A DNA stretch of 64,000 bases from JADLHS01 sp039806955 (GCA_039806955.1 JBDHQI010000015.1:1-64000), one strand, 5' to 3'; positions 53,168 to 62,150 are shown, counted from the first letter of the stretch. The notes: generated by a model from the letters alone, not told the origin. Program-made: numbers and translations.

Positions 53168-54587
53168 GAGCGGATTTGCGCACTTCGACGATCAAGTTAA
53201 CCTCAGTATCATCTCGATAAACGCGGCAATCACTCGAGAGTGCCTCGGGTGGGATCAAGGCGCGTCCTTGTGTGGTGTCGCGATATATCAAATGCCAGTC
53301 CAGCAGAAATTCCAGCATATGCTGGAAAGGTTTGCAGGCTACAACATTGGTGATCAGCAAAAGCCCGTCCGGCGCGAGCCATCGGTAAAAGATACTCATC
53401 AGTTGGCGGCAGGTTTTATCCGTCAGATAATCGAAAAGTCCGGCACAGTAAATATAATCGTATTGCGCCGTGTCCGTTTGGGTTTGTGCGCGTCCGCTTT
53501 CCTTGAAAACCTGTTGGATGGATTTCTTGACGATTTGAATCCTGGTTTGCCGGGTGTGTTTCTGGCGGGCCTCTTCAAGCCGCTGACCGGTGTGAGCGAC
53601 GGTTTCGTCGTTGAAGTCCCACAACGTGAATTCCGTATGATCGGACAACGCGCTTGCAGCCAGAAAAAGCTCAATTTCATGAGCCGGACCGCAACCCAAA
53701 TTAAGCACCCGAACAGGACGGCGACGGCGTTCTCCTCGCAGGGCTTCCTCACCAAGCCGTGTGGTCAGATATTTGATGCGATTCCGATGGGCCTCGGCCG
53801 GCCATTGTTGGAGGAACCAACTGTTGAGCACCTGCGCGTAAAATGAATTCCCCTCCAACGGTTCACGTAGAATCATGTTCACCATTTCATAATCACCCGC
53901 GTAGCCCAGCGGTTTGTGAAACGTCCGATAGGCAAACGGCGAACACATTACCAACGAGTGTAATTGTTGCCGGACAAAACTCGCGTGCATCGGTCGCAGC
54001 GGTTCGCTGATGGTCGCCCCGATTGCCTCAAACCGCTCGTGCAGTGAGTTGAAGGCGCGGATCATTTTCTCACTGAGGCCGCGTAAATATGCCTGCACCT
54101 CGATTGGTTGGTGCGTCGAAGCTTTTAGTTTGAACCCCAGTTCCAACCGATCCATCCAGCGCGCAAAATCGCGCAAGAACATTTGGATGTCGGTCACGGC
54201 GATTTTGAATTCGGGAAAAATGCGATAGGATTTCTGCCAGGCGCTTAAGAATGCGTCAAAATCCAGATGCTTGCTTTCTTGCCGTGCGTCCACCGCCAAC
54301 GCTTCTTTAACGAATCCGTTTTCCTCCAATTCGATGTCGCTTGTCAGCGTCATTCCCGAGCCTACCAACCCCGCAACCGTGCCCCGCCCGATGTAGATTA
54401 CGGAATCTTCGACGGTGATTTTCAGTTCTGGTAGAACCTGGGAAACACGCAGGACAATGGACGGATCGTAAAATTCAGCGACAACACGAAAGCGCGTCAG
54501 CCGGGTGGCGGAAGCCGCAAACTCAATTCCATCTGAAGTTTTGCCGACGACCGCATGCGCTGAAATCTGGTTTGATTCTGTTGGCAT
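53160..54587 (-). CDS. PilZ-like + SAM methyltransferase (PhcB-like, fatty-acid methyl ester synthase)
   Basis: A 475-residue cytosolic protein. N-terminal PilZ-like beta-barrel (about 25-100, ATRLTRFRVVAEFYDPS ... IYIGRGTVAGLVGSG), then a helical region (105-290, e.g. AFLSAWQKSYRIFPEFKIAV) and a class I SAM domain: motif I VLNLGCGPAHE (295-304), acidic motif II LWDFND (D324), and YDYIYCAGLFDYLTDKTCRQL. This make-up is that of proteins annotated as 3-hydroxypalmitic-acid methyl ester biosynthesis (PhcB). PhcB methylates a 3-hydroxy fatty acid, but the true substrate here is unknown. First gene of the minus-strand operon; ATG 54587 (MPTESNQISA) is preferred over 54671. Confidence 0.7.
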   Translation of the reverse strand: MPTESNQISAHAVVGKTSDGIEFAASATRLTRFRVVAEFYDPSIVLRVSQVLPELKITVEDSVIYIGRGTVAGLVGSGMTLTSDIELEENGFVKEALAVDARQESKHLDFDAFLSAWQKSYRIFPEFKIAVTDIQMFLRDFARWMDRLELGFKLKASTHQPIEVQAYLRGLSEKMIRAFNSLHERFEAIGATISEPLRPMHASFVRQQLHSLVMCSPFAYRTFHKPLGYAGDYEMVNMILREPLEGNSFYAQVLNSWFLQQWPAEAHRNRIKYLTTRLGEEALRGERRRRPVRVLNLGCGPAHEIELFLAASALSDHTEFTLWDFNDETVAHTGQRLEEARQKHTRQTRIQIVKKSIQQVFKESGRAQTQTDTAQYDYIYCAGLFDYLTDKTCRQLMSIFYRWLAPDGLLLITNVVACKPFQHMLEFLLDWHLIYRDTTQGRALIPPEALSSDCRVYRDDTEVNLIVEVRKSAHG

Positions 54588-54904
54588 TACGTTGAAACCT
54601 GCCGGTTGATTTGGCTGCGTGCCCGGCAGCCCTTCCTGATGACTATCTAACCGAAAATGACCGGCATACAAAGAGATATCAAATCTCGCGCCAATTTTAG
54701 CGCAAATACCGAGAACTTCACTTCAACGATGCCGCGAGCCACTTCGGCGATTTGGTTTCACTGGCATCTGGCCTGCTCTTTTGCTTCAGTCGTTCCAGTT
54801 GTGCCAGCCATCCAATAGTGTTGATGGCCGTGGCGGATGCCAATGCGAATTCCGTCGACGGGAGAGGATTGCAGATTCAATCTGCGGTAGTAACCCCTGT
54901 AAAT
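54588..54904. promoter_or_regulatory. divergent intergenic region, phc-like operon / FadL gene
   Basis: About 317 bases separate the divergent starts. Near the FadL ATG (54905) lies a 15-base palindrome GCAGATT-C-AATCTGC (54871-54885), about 20 bases upstream, a candidate operator; it could alternatively be a dispersed repeat of this phylum. No clear Shine-Dalgarno is present before 54905. No gene is seen in the rest. Confidence 0.5.
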
Positions 54905-56251
54905 ATGAACATACTCTTTAACCAAGATCGCCGGCGGAATCGTGCGGCCTGCCCGTCCTGCTCCCGCGAATACCTGATCGGGTTCGGGCTTCTGCTTTCA
55001 TGGCTGTTGGCAAGTTCGTCCGTTTCTGAGGGATTTCGAAATCCGCCGGCCGGCGCCTTTAATTTGGGCCGGGCGGGCGGACGAATTGCCCATGTTCAAG
55101 ACGCTACCGCCGTAACTCACAACCCGGCTAATCTTGTTGCCGCAACCAATTATCAAGCCCAGGCGGTTCTGGGTTTGGTTTATATGAAAGTAGCGCATTC
55201 CTCAGCGGCCCCCGGACAATCAGCGCAAACAGAAAATCCGTGGAAGGTACTACCTGCAGCCTATTTCGCCACGCCGGTGTTGGATGATAAATGCGTATTT
55301 GGTTTGGGTCTCACCAGTCCGTACGGATTGAGCGTGGATTGGAATGAAACTGGTTCAAGCGCCTTTGCCGCGCCGGCTGGAACTTTGCGCTACACCTCTC
55401 CGCACTACACCGAGTTGATGACTTTGAATCTTAATCCAACCGTCGGCATCAAACTGACCGAAAGCATCTCCGTGGGCGTCGGTTTGGACATCATGTGGTC
55501 GCGGCTGACATTGAAACAGTTTTATCCGTGGGCAATTTTTCCTGGTAGCAGCGGAACGGAACCTGATGGTCTGCTGCGCGGTGAAGGTGATGGCTATGGG
55601 CACGGCGGAAATTTGGGCTTCACCTGGAAGATTACGCCGCGTCAAACCGTCGCGCTTACCTACCGCTCGCAAATGGATGTGGATTTTGATGGAGACACAC
55701 AACTGAGCAACATCACCCCGACGGCGACTGCCTTTGGGGTGACCGGACGCAGCTTGTTTGCCTCGCGCCTGGCGTTTCCGAACATCGTAGCCGCAGGTTA
55801 TGGATTGCAAGTCACCGATCGGCTACGTCTTGAAACAGATGTTGAATGGTTGCAATTCTCGCGGTTTAAGCGGTTGCCAATCAACATCGGCAACAACAAT
55901 ATTCTTCTTCCTGCGACCAGCCAAAGCGTTCAAGAGAATTGGCGCGATACTTTTACCATCGGCATCGCCGGCGATTATCGGCTTTCGGATAATTGGTCCG
56001 TTCGCGGTGGATATCAATACTATCAAAGCCCGGTTCCGGACTCGACTTTCTCGACTACTATTCCTGATGCTAATCAAAATGTGCTGACAGTCGGTCTGTC
56101 ATATCATTCTGGTGCGCAAGCTGTTGAGCTTGGCTACGGGGCGGATTTTTACGATCGCCGTAATTTGGTTGGCAACCAAAATCCTGCTTTTGACGGCAAA
56201 TATAAAATCACTGTGCATCTGTTTTCCTTGAGCTATCAATTGGCGTTCTAA
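54905..56251 (+). CDS. FadL/OmpP1-family outer-membrane transporter
   Basis: A 448-residue outer-membrane barrel of the FadL family, which passes long-chain fatty acids and other hydrophobic compounds. After an N-terminal export signal (about 10-45, hydrophobic EYLIGFGLLLSWLLASSSVS), the mature start is SEGFRNPPAGAFNLGRAGG with the hatch-type segment DATAVTHNPANLVAAT, and then 14-like beta strands follow (VFGLGLTSPYGLSVDW, SISVGVGLDIMWSRL, TFTIGIAGDYRLSDNW) to the aromatic end SLSYQLAF. The ATG at 54905 is used; the frame extends to 54752 without support. It is divergent from the PhcB-like gene, making it a candidate uptake route for a fatty-acid-type signal. Confidence 0.85.
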   Translation: MNILFNQDRRRNRAACPSCSREYLIGFGLLLSWLLASSSVSEGFRNPPAGAFNLGRAGGRIAHVQDATAVTHNPANLVAATNYQAQAVLGLVYMKVAHSSAAPGQSAQTENPWKVLPAAYFATPVLDDKCVFGLGLTSPYGLSVDWNETGSSAFAAPAGTLRYTSPHYTELMTLNLNPTVGIKLTESISVGVGLDIMWSRLTLKQFYPWAIFPGSSGTEPDGLLRGEGDGYGHGGNLGFTWKITPRQTVALTYRSQMDVDFDGDTQLSNITPTATAFGVTGRSLFASRLAFPNIVAAGYGLQVTDRLRLETDVEWLQFSRFKRLPINIGNNNILLPATSQSVQENWRDTFTIGIAGDYRLSDNWSVRGGYQYYQSPVPDSTFSTTIPDANQNVLTVGLSYHSGAQAVELGYGADFYDRRNLVGNQNPAFDGKYKITVHLFSLSYQLAF

Positions 56252-56347
56252 AATTTGCGGGGTGTTGATTCAACTTGAGAAACGGACCGGATTTATCGCA
56301 GGCTGTGTCTGCTGTCATTCGGCTAAAATAGCTCAAAGGGGAGTCGA

Positions 56348-56422
56348 ATGAGTGCAGAAGTAAAACGCGACCATGGCTGCCAGGTGCCAAATTCCGACCG
56401 CCAGGCCGGACGGGGAATTTAA
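56348..56422 (+). CDS. 24-codon upstream ORF overlapping the kinase start
   Basis: ORF MSAEVKRDHGCQVPNSDRQA(GRGI) with a good Shine-Dalgarno (AAAGGGGAG) 5 bases before its ATG, in a different frame from the histidine kinase whose ATG lies at 56373. It ends at 56422, 50 bases into the kinase gene. It may be a translational regulator, or a sign that the kinase's real start is elsewhere or shifted. Too short for any domain call. Confidence 0.3.
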   Translation: MSAEVKRDHGCQVPNSDRQAGRGI

Positions 56423-57470
56423 TCTCGTCACGGCGCTTCAAGCCTGTCTGTCGCCGGGTAACATCGTTATTGGATCGGCGGGAGAAGTTCTAACCTGCTC
56501 TTTGGAGGGCAGTGAATTTCTTAACCGGCTCGTCACCCCGGGCATGACGCTTGCCGTACTGCCTGCGGCATTAGCCGATTTGGTCGCCCAGGCAAAAACC
56601 GCGCGCGCGACCATCACCGTGCCAGTTTTGAAATTGCACAATTCGGAGGACGCAGCGCGTCAGTTTCATGCGACTGCCGTTTTTCTCGCTCTCAGTTCTG
56701 GAGAATCCATCGTCATCCTCAACTTGACGGATATCACCCGATTGGCTCACTGGCAAAAAAACCTCGAACAATTGGATCGGCTCGCCACGACGGGAACCCT
56801 GGCCGCCGGCATGGCGCACGAAATCAAGAACGCCTTCGTAGCGATCAAAACCTTCGTGGACTTGCTCGTCGAGCAGAATAAAAACGCGGAACTGACGGAT
56901 TTGGTCCAACACGAACTGGCGCGCATCAACGCCATCGTCCGGCAATTACTCAAGACCGGCCCGGCGACGCCGGAACACGCACCCGTGCGGTTGCACGATG
57001 TCCTGGAGCACTCGCTGCTTATGGTGCGGCAGCAATTGAGCGACAAACTGATTTCGCTGCATCGCAGCTTTGCGGCCACATCCGATGTAGTACGAGGTGA
57101 TCCGCACCAGTTGGAGCAGGTGTTCGTCAATTTGTTGTTGAACGCAGTGGACGCCACGGGAGCGAATGGTTCGCTGACCGTGCAAACGGAATTTCTTGCC
57201 GCGACGACCTCGGAAATTTCAGAGCCTAAATTTGCCGGCCGGCCACTCGTGCGCGTCAGCGTGGCGGATACCGGGACGGGGATCGCTCCCGACACACTGG
57301 CGCGAATGTTCGAGCCGTTCTTCACAACCAAGAGCCACGGGACGGGGCTGGGCTTGCTCATTTCGCAGCGCATTGTCGAGCAGCATCACGGCGCCATTCA
57401 CGTCGAGAGCCAACCGAGCAAAGGCACGACCTTTCGGGTGATCCTGCCGTCCGGGCAACCGCAGGCGTGA
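56373..57470 (+). CDS. soluble histidine kinase
   Basis: A 365-residue protein without membrane segments. An N-terminal PAS-like segment (about 18-122, LQACLSPGNIVIGSAGEVLT to IVILNLTDITRL) precedes a HisKA region with H box LAAGMAHEIKNAFVAIKTF (H149) and a catalytic domain with N box VNLLLNAVDATG, G1 VSVADTGTGIAPD, F box MFEPFFTT and G2 HGTGLGLLISQRIVE. The start at 56373 is the first in-frame ATG, with no good ribosome site; the overlapping upstream ORF (56348) has a better one. It lies 121 bases after the FadL gene, and the phosphoesterase gene begins 7 bases after its stop. No response regulator is adjacent, so its partner may be PhcR-like (50474) or the NarL-type regulator. Confidence 0.85.
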   Translation: MAARCQIPTARPDGEFNLVTALQACLSPGNIVIGSAGEVLTCSLEGSEFLNRLVTPGMTLAVLPAALADLVAQAKTARATITVPVLKLHNSEDAARQFHATAVFLALSSGESIVILNLTDITRLAHWQKNLEQLDRLATTGTLAAGMAHEIKNAFVAIKTFVDLLVEQNKNAELTDLVQHELARINAIVRQLLKTGPATPEHAPVRLHDVLEHSLLMVRQQLSDKLISLHRSFAATSDVVRGDPHQLEQVFVNLLLNAVDATGANGSLTVQTEFLAATTSEISEPKFAGRPLVRVSVADTGTGIAPDTLARMFEPFFTTKSHGTGLGLLISQRIVEQHHGAIHVESQPSKGTTFRVILPSGQPQA

Positions 57471-57476
57471 TCGCTC

Positions 57477-58451
57477 ATGGGCCGTTATCGCCTCGCGCTG
57501 GTCAGCGATATTCATTATGCCGGGGTGCGGGAGCAGGCGGAGGGCGATGATTTTGAATATCGTGATCTCAAAAATCCGCTGCTGCGCTTTCTGATCCGAC
57601 AATACCGCTGGCACGTCTGGCTGCGTCATCCCCTGCGGCAGAACGGCCAATTCGATCGGTTTCTGGCGGAAGTTCCTCCGGTGGATTATGCCATCGCCAA
57701 TGGTGATTATTCCTGTGACACCGGCGCGGTCGGTTTGAGCGCCGCCGCCGCCCTGGAAAGCGCGCGGGAAAGCGTCGGCAAATTGCGGCAAAAGTTTGAT
57801 GACCGTTTGCGTCTCAACTACGGCGATCATGAACTCGGCAAACTGCGACTCGTTGGCGCGGTGGGTGGTATGCGATTGGATAGTTGGCGGCGGGCGCGGG
57901 AGGATTTGCAAATGCCGCCGCTTTGGCGGCTGGAGTTGGGCCGTTACGTCTTGTTTAATTGCGTTTCCTCGTTGATCGCGCTCCCGGCTTTTGGTGCCGA
58001 CACGCTGCCGAAAGAGCGGGCTGGATGGGAACAGTTGCGTGCCGAACATTTTGCCCAGGTGCGAGACGCTTTTGCCGGGCTGCAATCGGGGCAACGCGCG
58101 CTGTTTTTCTGTCACGACCCGACCGCATTGCCGTATCTCTGGCGGGATGAAGTTGTTCGCGCAAAACTTCCGTTTGTTGAACGCACGATCATTGGGCATC
58201 TCCACTCGAACTTCTATTTGCGCCTGAGTCGCGCGCTGGCCGGGATGCCGCCACTCAACTTTTGCGGCCATGCGGTTCGACGTTACAGCCGGGCGCTACG
58301 TGAGGCGCGCGGGTGGCGACCCTTCCGCGTATTATTGTGTCCTTCGCTCGCTGGAATTGAACTGCTCAAAGATGGCGGCTATTTCACGGTGGAGCTTGAT
58401 GCGGCGGCGACGGTCCCGGCGCGGTTTCAATTTCATCCGGTTCCGCGTTAG
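57477..58451 (+). CDS. calcineurin-like metallophosphoesterase
   Basis: A 324-residue cytosolic phosphoesterase. Motifs: LALVSDIHYAG (D..H), AIANGDYSCDTG (GD), NYGDHELG in place of the GNH(D/E) motif (Asn replaced by Asp), LFFCHDPTAL and IIGHLHSNFY (GH.H). The replaced asparagine normally binds metal, so activity is plausible but not sure. Immediately follows the kinase (7 bases) and precedes the topoisomerase gene by 65 bases. The biological target is unknown. Confidence 0.8.
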   Translation: MGRYRLALVSDIHYAGVREQAEGDDFEYRDLKNPLLRFLIRQYRWHVWLRHPLRQNGQFDRFLAEVPPVDYAIANGDYSCDTGAVGLSAAAALESARESVGKLRQKFDDRLRLNYGDHELGKLRLVGAVGGMRLDSWRRAREDLQMPPLWRLELGRYVLFNCVSSLIALPAFGADTLPKERAGWEQLRAEHFAQVRDAFAGLQSGQRALFFCHDPTALPYLWRDEVVRAKLPFVERTIIGHLHSNFYLRLSRALAGMPPLNFCGHAVRRYSRALREARGWRPFRVLLCPSLAGIELLKDGGYFTVELDAAATVPARFQFHPVPR

Positions 58452-58515
58452 TCGGATTACAGGGCGGGCGCAATCTTGCCATTGCCGTCATTCTGCGGCT
58501 TAATGGTTTCCGGAC

Positions 58516-60621
58516 ATGCGTTCAGGAAAACGGAAGAAGACATCCAATCAACCGGAGTTACCGATTGATGATCGAAAACCAGACAGGAATCTCGGGCCAA
58601 CCGATGGAAACGGGCACCAACCGCTCGACACCAAAGCGGTCGAAACGATAACGCATCGTCCGTTTAATCCGAAGCAGGTCGCGGCGGGTTTGCATCGGCG
58701 GGTGGATCGTGGCTTTTTGGATTACGCCAGCTACGTCATCCGCGATCGCGCCATTCCGAATCTGGCGGATGGTTTGAAGCCGGTGCAGCGTCGCATTCTC
58801 TGGGCCATGCATCGAACCGACGATGGCCGCTTCACCAAGGTCGCCAATCTCGTCGGGGACACGATGAAATTTCATCCGCATGGCGATGCGTCCATCGGGG
58901 ATGCGCTCGTGGTGCTGGCCAACAAGCGGTATCTCATCGAAGGCCAGGGTAACTTCGGCAATTTCCACACGGGGGATCCCGCCGCCGCCTCGCGCTACAT
59001 TGAAGCGCGGCTGACCGGGCTGGCGCGCACGGAGTTGTTCAACGACGAGATCACCGAGTTGATTCCCAGTTACGACGGACGCAACCAGGAGCCGGTCGCG
59101 CTTCCGAGCAAACTGCCGCTTACGCTGATGCTGGGCGCGGAAGGCATTGCCGTTGGTTTGAGCGCGCGGATTCTGCCGCACAATTTCCCCGAACTGCTCG
59201 AAGCGCAGATTGCCATTCTCAAAAACCAGCCCTTCAAGTGCGTGCCGGATTTTCTGACCGGCGGGTTGATGGATCCGCGCGATTATCAGGATGGCAGGGG
59301 CAGCGTGAAAGTGCGGGCGCGCATCAAGTATCGGGACGATCACGCCGTCGTGATCACCGAAATTCCGCCGGGGACCACAACGGAATCACTCATCGCTTCC
59401 ATTGAAGCCGCGTCGCAGAAGGGCAAGTTGAAGGTAAAAGCCATCAACGATTTCACCTCGGAAAACGTGGAAATTGAAATCAAATGCCCGGCGGGCGTGG
59501 ATCAGGATCAATTGATGGATGCGCTGTATGCATTCACCGATTGCGAGGTGACCATTTCCAGCCGCATCGTGGTCATCCAGGACAATCGCCCGGTCGAACT
59601 GACGGTGAGCGAGGTGTTGCGCGCGAACACCGAGCAACTGGTGGCGCTCATCAAGCGCGAACTGGAACTGCGCGAGCAAAAACTGCAGGACGAACTGCAT
59701 TACCGCACGCTGGAACGCATTTTCATCGAGGAACGCATCTACAAATTGATCGAAAAATGCAAAACCGCCGAGGCGGTGAAGGCCGCGGTGTACGAGGGCT
59801 TCAAGCCGTTCAAGAAGGAATTGTTGCGCGACCTCGTGGAGGCTGATGTCGAACGGTTGTTACAGGTGCGCATTCGCCGGATTTCGCTCTTCGATATCAA
59901 CCAGCACCGCCAGGAAATGGAGCGGACCAAGGCGGACCTGGCGGAGACGCGGAAGCACCTGAAAAATCTCACCAAGTATGTCATCGGACATCTCGAGGCG
60001 TTGCTGGCGAAATATGGACCGCAGTATCCGCGGCTGACCACCAAGTCCGCCCGCCACGAGGAGATTGATACCAAGGCGGTCGCCTTCAAGGCGTTCAAGG
60101 TCGCATACGACCGTGAGAGCGGTTATGTGGGTTACAAGGTCAATGGCGAAGAGTTCAAAACGGAGTGTACGAAGTTCGACAAAATCCTCCTCGTGTTCAA
60201 GGACGGCACGTACAAAGTCACCGAACTGCCGGAGAAATTGTTTGTCGGGCCGGAACTGTTTTACTGCGGTCTGCCGGATCGCGAAGCCGTATTCACCTGC
60301 GCTTACACCGATCGCAAGGCGAGTTATCTGAAGCGCTTCAAGTTCGGCGGCACGATTCTAAACAAAGCGTATCTCTGCATTCCCGAGAAGTCGCGCATCT
60401 TGTTCTTTGAACCCGGAACGCCGAAAGTTTTGTACGTGCGCTACAAGCCCGCCCCGCATCAGAAGATCAATCAACAGACCTGTGATCCATCCCGGATCGA
60501 GGCGAAATCGGCCAAGACGCGGGGCCGGCAGATTTCGATCAAGGACATCAGCAGCGTGACCGCCAAACCCACGCGCGGCTGGGACGAAGCTGCCGCCACG
60601 ACAGAAATTGTGTTCGCATAA
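58516..60621 (+). CDS. parC: type IIA topoisomerase A subunit (ParC/GyrA-like)
   Basis: DNA-cleaving subunit of topoisomerase IV or gyrase; 701 residues. The tyrosine that forms the phosphotyrosine bond is Y161 in AASRYIEARLTGLA. The QRRILWAMHR (91-100), TMKFHPHGD (117-124) and EGQGNFGNFHTGDPAAA segments form the DNA-gate. The tower (RIKYRDDHAVVITEIPPGTT) and coiled coil (EQLVALIKRELELREQKL...) follow. The C-terminal part (about 520-701) lacks the clear gyrase box QRRGGKG, which favours a ParC-type over a GyrA-type role; a similar second GyrA/ParC paralogue occurs in Chlamydiae. The B subunit (ParE) is not adjacent, unlike in many genomes. N-terminal 40 residues are a low-complexity basic extension. 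Confidence 0.85.
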   Translation: MRSGKRKKTSNQPELPIDDRKPDRNLGPTDGNGHQPLDTKAVETITHRPFNPKQVAAGLHRRVDRGFLDYASYVIRDRAIPNLADGLKPVQRRILWAMHRTDDGRFTKVANLVGDTMKFHPHGDASIGDALVVLANKRYLIEGQGNFGNFHTGDPAAASRYIEARLTGLARTELFNDEITELIPSYDGRNQEPVALPSKLPLTLMLGAEGIAVGLSARILPHNFPELLEAQIAILKNQPFKCVPDFLTGGLMDPRDYQDGRGSVKVRARIKYRDDHAVVITEIPPGTTTESLIASIEAASQKGKLKVKAINDFTSENVEIEIKCPAGVDQDQLMDALYAFTDCEVTISSRIVVIQDNRPVELTVSEVLRANTEQLVALIKRELELREQKLQDELHYRTLERIFIEERIYKLIEKCKTAEAVKAAVYEGFKPFKKELLRDLVEADVERLLQVRIRRISLFDINQHRQEMERTKADLAETRKHLKNLTKYVIGHLEALLAKYGPQYPRLTTKSARHEEIDTKAVAFKAFKVAYDRESGYVGYKVNGEEFKTECTKFDKILLVFKDGTYKVTELPEKLFVGPELFYCGLPDREAVFTCAYTDRKASYLKRFKFGGTILNKAYLCIPEKSRILFFEPGTPKVLYVRYKPAPHQKINQQTCDPSRIEAKSAKTRGRQISIKDISSVTAKPTRGWDEAAATTEIVFA

Positions 60622-60953
60622 AGTTGCCCGCCTCCATTGGATCCCTGTTTGAAAACCCTGGAACAGGATTGCGACCAAGTGCAAGCCCATCGTCAGGCTG
60701 TCAGGCTGTCGTCAGAAAGGGTCGTGGGCCGGGCCTTTGTCGCGGCGAGCGTGAACCCAAATGGCGAGCCGGAATTTGTGCGCGGTTAATGCACGGCTTG
60801 AGCGAAGGCTTGGGTGTCAAGACACCCATGTCCACCAGCAGACCTCACCGCGCCACTGATCCGGGTTGGCGCTTGATTGCCTGATCAAAATCTCTTGCGC
60901 GCTCATGGGTTGATGGTCGGTCAAACAACACCTTTGACAAATGGAACAGAACT
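60622..60953. other. intergenic region, no gene seen
   Basis: A 332-base interval between converging parC and moxR genes. It holds a short direct repeat (GTCAGGCT GTCAGGCT GTCGTCAG, 60692-60715) and an 8-bp hairpin TGGGTGTC-AA-GACACCCA (60811-60828) lacking a T tract. I see no coding frame or known RNA. Confidence 0.5.
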
Positions 60954-61934
60954 TCAAGGCACCGGTACCGCGTTGAATACCTTCTTGATGATCGCATCGG
61001 TCGTCACCGCTTGCGCCTCGGCTTCGTAGGTCAGGATGATGCGATGGCGCAACACGTCCGGGCCGATGCTCTTTACGTCCTCGGGCGTGACGTAGGTGCG
61101 GCCTTGCAACAACGCCCACGCTTTGGCGGCGAGCGTCAGGAAGATGGTCGCCCGCGGTGACGCGCCAAACTGGATGTAATGCTTCACGTCCAGTTTGTAT
61201 TTTTCCGGCCGCCGCGTGGCGAACACAACCTGCACGATGTAATCGCGCACTTTATCGTCCACATGAATTTGATCCACGAGTTTGCGCGCCTTGAGTATTT
61301 CGTCGAGGCCGACCACAGGTTTGACCGGCGTCTCGGGCGAAGTGAAGGCCATGCGATCCAGGATTTTTCGCTCTTCAGCTTCCGAAGGGTAATCAAGGAT
61401 CACCTTGAACATGAAGCGGTCCACCTGCGCTTCGGGTAGCGGATACGTGCCTTCCTGATCAATCGGATTTTCCGTCGCGAGCACCAGGAACGGCGCCGGC
61501 AACGGCATAGTTTCGCCCCCGAGTGTCACCTGACGTTCCTGCATGGCTTCGAGCAGGGCGGACTGGACTTTGGCTGGCGCGCGATTGATTTCGTCGGCGA
61601 GCAGGAAGTTGGCGAACACCGGGCCACGCGTGGCGTGGTATTTCCCGTCCTGCGGACTGTAAATCAGCGTGCCCACGATATCGGCGGGCAGAAGGTCGGG
61701 CGTGAATTGGATGCGGCGGAAACTGGCCTGCACCGCCGCCGCGAGCGTGCGGACGGAAAGGGTTTTTGCCAGTCCGGGGACGCCTTCGAGCAAGACGTGT
61801 CCATTCGCCAGCAAGCCCACCAGCAGGCGATCCACCAACTGTTCCTGACCGACGATTACCCCGGCGATTTCCGTCCGGAGTTGTTTCACCCATGTGGCGA
61901 CCGCCTGCGCCGGTTCGTGCAATGAAGAATTCAT
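60954..61934 (-). CDS. MoxR-family AAA+ ATPase
   Basis: A 326-residue AAA ATPase of the MoxR/RavA type, typically a chaperone that matures VWA-domain partner complexes. Walker A is GVPGLAKT (51-58), Walker B LLADEINRAPAKVQSALLEAM, sensor I LATENPIDQEGTYPLPEAQ, and arginine finger QVDRFMFKV. The C-terminal AAA lid (IRAPEVKSI-like TYVTPEDVKSIGPDVLRHRI) completes the protein. The ATG at 61934 (MNSSLHEPAQ) fixes the usual length; the frame extends to 62381 with non-homologous sequence. DUF58 and VWA genes, the usual partners, are not in the window. Confidence 0.92.
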   Translation of the reverse strand: MNSSLHEPAQAVATWVKQLRTEIAGVIVGQEQLVDRLLVGLLANGHVLLEGVPGLAKTLSVRTLAAAVQASFRRIQFTPDLLPADIVGTLIYSPQDGKYHATRGPVFANFLLADEINRAPAKVQSALLEAMQERQVTLGGETMPLPAPFLVLATENPIDQEGTYPLPEAQVDRFMFKVILDYPSEAEERKILDRMAFTSPETPVKPVVGLDEILKARKLVDQIHVDDKVRDYIVQVVFATRRPEKYKLDVKHYIQFGASPRATIFLTLAAKAWALLQGRTYVTPEDVKSIGPDVLRHRIILTYEAEAQAVTTDAIIKKVFNAVPVP

Positions 61935-62150
61935 CCGCAGCACTTTAGAGGGCGAGCCGCACTGACTCAAGCGCCGGAAACACCAACTCCACGTCGCGAC
62001 CGGGAAAAGACACGCGGCTTGCCCGGTTTCAGGACACTCTGAGCGCGGGATGACGAACCGTGCGTGTGAAAATTTGCGACGAAACCGCCACTTCGTTTTC
62101 TTCGCTGCCGCCGGGAAAATGGGCACGACACCTGCGTCGAAGCGCCGGTT

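Noticed and set aside
60811..60828. Hairpin TGGGTGTC/GACACCCA as a terminator for parC
   Set aside because: No T tract follows on either strand and it lies about 190 bases after the stop.
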